Shown in pieces: positions 30,301 to 32,760 of a DNA stretch of 32,760 bases. The stretch covers positions 1-32,760 of the forward strand of contig NZ_JADQDK010000002.1 of NCBI RefSeq assembly GCF_019263705.2, written 5' to 3'. Origin of the DNA: Pseudonocardia abyssalis (lineage in GTDB: Bacteria; Actinomycetota; Actinomycetes; Mycobacteriales; Pseudonocardiaceae). Position 1 is the first letter of the stretch. Each line of letters starts with the position of its first letter. The notes under the pieces were generated by a model. That model saw nothing but the letters and a program-made list of their open reading frames with translations. It searched no databases and had not been told where the DNA came from. The position numbers and the translations under genes are program-made.

Positions 30301-32532
30301 CACGACCCGGAGCGGATCGCGGAGTCCGCGCGGGAGCGGCTGGCCGCGGTGCTGCAGCGGACGGCCGCGCAGCAGGCCGCGACCCGGGTGCTGACCGAGG
30401 GCCGCGCGCAGGCCGGGTCCCTGCAGACCATCGGGGGACTGTTCGACATCGCCTCGGCCGAGCAGGCCCGCGAGCGCCACCACGCGATGCTCGCCGCCCG
30501 CCTCGAGCCGGGCGTGGTCGAGCGGACGGAGGGTGAGACCGGGTACGGGCGGCTGCTGCGCACCCTGCGGGAGACCGACCTGACCGGCCACCACCTGCCC
30601 ACGGTGCTCGACGAGGCCCTGAGCGGGCGCGGCCTCGGCGACGCCGACTCGGTGTCGGACGTGCTGCGGTGGCGGGTGCGGTGGCACGCCGAGCACCGCG
30701 ACCCGGAACGCCACGTCGACCCGGGCGACTGGACCACCCTGCTCCCCGCCCAGGGGGACGGGCCGGTCGCCGAGTACGTGCGCGCGCTGGCCGAGCGGGC
30801 CACCGCCCGACAGGGCGAACTCGGGCGCGACGCAGCAGAGCGGGCCGCCGGGTGGGCGGTCGAGGCCCTCGGGGCCGTCCCCGCGCCGGCCACGGACGAG
30901 CGGGCCCACTGGGAACGCCGGGCCGGGATCGCCGCGGCCTACCGCGAGCTGCGCGGTCTCGACGACGAGCACACCTCGCTGGGCGCGGCGCCGTCGCGGG
31001 AGCAGGAACTGGCACGGGCGCTATGGGGGCACGCGGTCGAGGCCCTCGGCCGGCCGGCGGATGTCACCGATCACCGCGCCCTGGGCGACGCGGTGCTGTA
31101 TCAGCAGGTGGAGCAGTGGGACCGGGAACTCGCCGCGGCGCCCGGGTGGGTGGCCGAGCAGCTCGGCGAGGCGTATGAGGCGGCGCACGAGGAACGCATC
31201 GCCCACCAGCTCGCCACGGCCGAGCTCGCCGCCCTACCGGTCGACGATCCGCGGCGCGACGAGCTGGCCGCGGAACGGGACCGGGCCGGGGTGTGGGCGG
31301 ACTGGCACACCGAACGCGCCGCGCAGTACGAGGCCACCCACCAGGCCCGGCAGGTGTGGGCTGACGGGACGCGGGAGCAGGAGCGGCAGGCCCGGCTGGC
31401 CGCCGAGGAACTCGACCGGCGTGGGCTGCCCGCCCAACGCGATCTCATCCCCGAACCGGAACGGGATCCGGCCCAGGAGCGCGAGGCGGCCACCGAGCAG
31501 GACGCCGTGCCGGCGGTCGTGGAGCAGGCCGTTGAGCAGCACATCGAGCAGGACGTGGTCGACCACGCCGTCGAGCAGGAGGACGTCGAGCGCGACGTCG
31601 TGCAGGACGTGGAGCCGGTGGCCCCGACCCGGGAGGAGCGGCAGGAGGCGTGGCGGGCGCGTCCGGACCGGTTGCTCGGCGAGCCGGCGCTGGCCGAGGC
31701 CCTGACCCGGGCCCAGCAGGCCCGCGACACCGCGCTGGAGCAGGCGGAGCGGCTGCGCGCGCAGGTCCCCGGGCTCGCCGAGCAGGTCGCGGCCGGCCGC
31801 GGTGAGCAGGTGGCGGCCGTGGAGGCGCGGCTGGCGCAGCTGCAGGCGCTCGCGGGGCTGCACGAGGGGTTGGCCGAGGCCGAGCGCGGGTTCGGTGCGG
31901 CGCAGCGGGAGATGTGGCAGATCCAGCAGCAGGGCGGGGCGGCGGCCCGGGCCGTCGAGACGACGCCGTGGTGGCGGCCCGGGCAACGCGACCGGTTGGA
32001 GGCCGAGGCCGGGCAGTACGCGGCCCGCTACGAGCAGGCCAAGGCTGACGTCGAGGGCTGGCGCGAGCGGCTCGGGGAGCGGGCCGATCGGCTGCGTGAG
32101 CACACCGGGGGGCACCGGGCCAACCCGCAGTGGGCCCGTGAGCAGCTCGACCGGGCCCACGCGGCCAGCGCCGCCGAGCGGGCCGCGGCCCAACAGCGCG
32201 ACGAGGCCGCGCTGGCCACGCTGCACCAGCGCGTCGCCGCCCAGCACGCCGCCGCCGACAAGGCTGGCGGGCGCCACGGGGAGGTACTGGCCGAGCAGCA
32301 GCACCGCGCCCAGCTCGAGCCACTGGACCGGGCGGAGGAGTCCGGGTGGCGGCTCGATGAGCTGATGGCGCAGATCCGCGAACGCCAGCAGCAGACCCGC
32401 GGCGACCGCGGCCGCGGCCGCGGCATGGATCCCGACGAGCTGGACTACCAGCGCCGCAGCTATGACCACGACCTCCAGCACGGCCGCGAGCACGGCCGCG
32501 AGCAGGACCAGGGGTTCGGGATGGGCCGCTGA
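27397..32532 (+). CDS. traA: MobF-type conjugative relaxase-helicase (TraA-like)
   Basis: The product has 1,711 residues. The MobF relaxase domain (1 to about 400) begins MLRITAIPAGAVEYLI, with Y14 a candidate catalytic Tyr. It continues with YYDFTFSAPKSVSVYWA (160-176) and the metal-binding His triad H243, H254, H256 (WRHSTSR, EPQLHTHGGMLNR). A RecD/TraI-like helicase follows: Walker A GPAGAGKSH (about 607-615), LLVVDEAGM (about 681-689), VVFTGDHAQLD, and AYAVTGYAAQGLTVDSG (about 917). Residues 1000-1711 are a charged helical tail with an acidic repeat (VEQ-type, about 1375-1408). It nicks oriT, stays attached to the strand and unwinds it for transfer through the coupling ATPase at 1473-3173. 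The start was chosen at 27397 because it fits the family N-terminus and the promoter; the frame is open a little further upstream. Confidence 0.93.
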   Translation: MLRITAIPAGAVEYLIRGCGCQHDAPKAELDRGPDVAAGHTAERVAGREKGAAAYFAAAVEQGDPQGYWFGTGMEAMGLPFTSGEVADPDDVRAVFGQLRRPESTEKDPDFLGRRPPKYKDEDQRFEALKAKEKGPVSPEREKQLRQQAASTDTRKGVAYYDFTFSAPKSVSVYWAALLAAGATEQAAAVAAAHDKAVEIAIAYADKHIVSTRTGWHGARVSGKESVGRYEAGRGSVWTLWRHSTSRANEPQLHTHGGMLNRTTTADGQVRALDGAAFRAYKEAIDTAYVRALEQLVTEASGARFALRPDGVAREIVGVDPALCAEASTRRGQVQERVAELVAGYVERNGREPGGLARKAMADMATLQTRAAKTSESGPSAVTAWGAARLERMLEVVDEVAAAGYDRAELAALVDQEPGRAVIVATVEGRQASPGVTATATGQPVAGVDRSKVMAAAIGDVQTQYAVWTHGNLAAALDARLGDAHQLGVSVAERPGVLEALTKEALAVAGVVRVSAPDPVAVPGALQRADGGSVYRRANHERFATGAHLAMEDGLVGLARTPVAATVSEAELAMLEVELAAAGLSGDQVAAVAGILGSGRVGDVLVGPAGAGKSHTVSALAAAWNERTGGRVLGLATSQIATQNLAGLGLAAVNTSRFLAAFQPDPVTGQPRERLSAGDLLVVDEAGMSSTRELHAIATLAAAAGAKVVFTGDHAQLDAVEAGGMFAHLAETVGAHELTVVHRFTAEWEREASLQLRAGDHAAVDAYADHGRLRTGTLEEMQAAATRGWLADTLAGKESLLIVGTNVHAAELSEQIRDRLIELGRVSPETLAEAGVQRQKLSAGDRVQARENNYRLRVDPAIGADGRAGPAWPVTNREVYTVVCRDGETGDLLVRDRFGATAHLPKEYVAEHVTLAYAVTGYAAQGLTVDSGHPIVDRDATREALYPAATRGRESNVLYLVTERAPDAHDPERIAESARERLAAVLQRTAAQQAATRVLTEGRAQAGSLQTIGGLFDIASAEQARERHHAMLAARLEPGVVERTEGETGYGRLLRTLRETDLTGHHLPTVLDEALSGRGLGDADSVSDVLRWRVRWHAEHRDPERHVDPGDWTTLLPAQGDGPVAEYVRALAERATARQGELGRDAAERAAGWAVEALGAVPAPATDERAHWERRAGIAAAYRELRGLDDEHTSLGAAPSREQELARALWGHAVEALGRPADVTDHRALGDAVLYQQVEQWDRELAAAPGWVAEQLGEAYEAAHEERIAHQLATAELAALPVDDPRRDELAAERDRAGVWADWHTERAAQYEATHQARQVWADGTREQERQARLAAEELDRRGLPAQRDLIPEPERDPAQEREAATEQDAVPAVVEQAVEQHIEQDVVDHAVEQEDVERDVVQDVEPVAPTREERQEAWRARPDRLLGEPALAEALTRAQQARDTALEQAERLRAQVPGLAEQVAAGRGEQVAAVEARLAQLQALAGLHEGLAEAERGFGAAQREMWQIQQQGGAAARAVETTPWWRPGQRDRLEAEAGQYAARYEQAKADVEGWRERLGERADRLREHTGGHRANPQWAREQLDRAHAASAAERAAAQQRDEAALATLHQRVAAQHAAADKAGGRHGEVLAEQQHRAQLEPLDRAEESGWRLDELMAQIRERQQQTRGDRGRGRGMDPDELDYQRRSYDHDLQHGREHGREQDQGFGMGR

Positions 32533-32542
32533 CGCACCGACA

Positions 32543-32558
32543 GCCCCGCGGGAGGGGC
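32543..32558. terminator. Short hairpin after the relaxase gene
   Basis: GCCCC (32543-32547) and GGGGC (32554-32558) enclose 6 nt, 10 nt after the traA stop and between convergent genes. The stem is short, so this is weak. Confidence 0.3.
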
Positions 32559-32612
32559 CTGCGGAGCTGCCGGGCGGCGCCGACCGCGTGGGGGACGTGG
32601 CCGGCGCGGGGT

Positions 32613-32760
32613 CTACCAGCTGTCGGGCTCGTCGCGGAAGGTCAGCGGCCGGGGCTGATCAGGCGGCACCCAGGAGGAGCGGCCTTGCGCGACCGCCGCG
32701 GCGGCCTGGCGTTCCTGCTCGGCCAGGAACGCCAGGTCGTCGGGGGTGGGCTGTTCCCAG
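32613..32760 (-). CDS. Partial hypothetical protein, C-terminal end only
   Basis: The minus-strand frame enters from the right edge and ends at the TAG 32613-32615, giving 48 residues: WEQPTPDDLAFLAEQERQAA ... SWVPPDQPRPLTFRDEPDSW. It has a helical, Glu/Gln/Ala-rich part followed by a Pro-rich tail with no recognised domain. It converges on the relaxase gene. The 5' end is outside the window. Confidence 0.5.
   Translation of the reverse strand, partial: WEQPTPDDLAFLAEQERQAAAAVAQGRSSWVPPDQPRPLTFRDEPDSW

Noticed and set aside
27829..30972. 1,047-aa open frame on the minus strand
   Set aside because: It lies opposite the relaxase-helicase gene, whose motifs are unambiguous. The product is Arg/Gly/Pro/His-rich without domains.
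32543..32612. Strong intrinsic terminator after traA
   Set aside because: Only a 5-bp stem is certain and no T-run follows, so it is listed with low confidence only.

Overview
The window is very GC-rich DNA, with NNC/NNG-biased codons and many GTG starts. It carries a WhiB-like protein, a BTAD-AAA regulator and a DUF6879 / DUF5753-HTH pair, which points to an actinomycete. Pseudonocardiaceae is my best guess, by inference only. A replication-initiator-like gene, parAB with four 14-bp palindromes, iteron-like repeats beside an AT-rich patch, a conjugative coupling ATPase and a MobF relaxase-helicase together suggest a conjugative plasmid or a plasmid-like integrated element.

Layout. 1-4885 (minus strand) is a tightly overlapping transfer operon: whiB-like, a small Cys/His protein, a DUF2637 membrane protein, a two-helix membrane protein, a TraD/TcpA-type ATPase and a DUF4913 protein, followed by a gene cut by the window edge that may have its own promoter. 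5136-7002 (plus) holds a DUF6879 / DUF5753-HTH pair and a ribbon-helix-helix regulator. 7134-11280 is the maintenance block: rep-like gene, parA, parB and a winged-helix protein. 11281-11899 is non-coding, with iteron-like repeats, an AT-rich stretch and a strong promoter, and is the best origin candidate. 11900-14317 encodes a long coiled-coil protein and a Nudix protein with an unusual N-terminal domain.

14347-17346 is a small coiled-coil gene split by a 2.65-kb insertion. The insertion is flanked by 7-bp direct repeats (ACCTTGA), and removing it restores a 116-codon frame exactly. The insert carries a GlxA-type regulator divergent from an ABM-type monooxygenase, and a tRNA 3'-end-like sequence inside inverted repeats, but no visible transposase or integrase.

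17733-23942 is a metabolic cargo block: a BTAD-AAA regulator, two tandem rhodaneses, a SnoaL-like protein, DUF1326 and the membrane protein DUF2182. The shared cysteine-rich and sulfur themes suggest one function that I cannot name. 24086-27396 holds a serine resolvase, a pRiA4b ORF-3-like protein, a remnant of a second copy of the split gene, small unknown genes, a VapBC-like pair and a repeat-bearing intergenic region that could contain oriT. 27397-32532 is the 1,711-residue TraA-type relaxase-helicase, followed by a convergent partial gene.

Several genes have a -10-like hexamer only 6-7 nt before the start codon and no convincing Shine-Dalgarno, so leaderless transcription looks common here.
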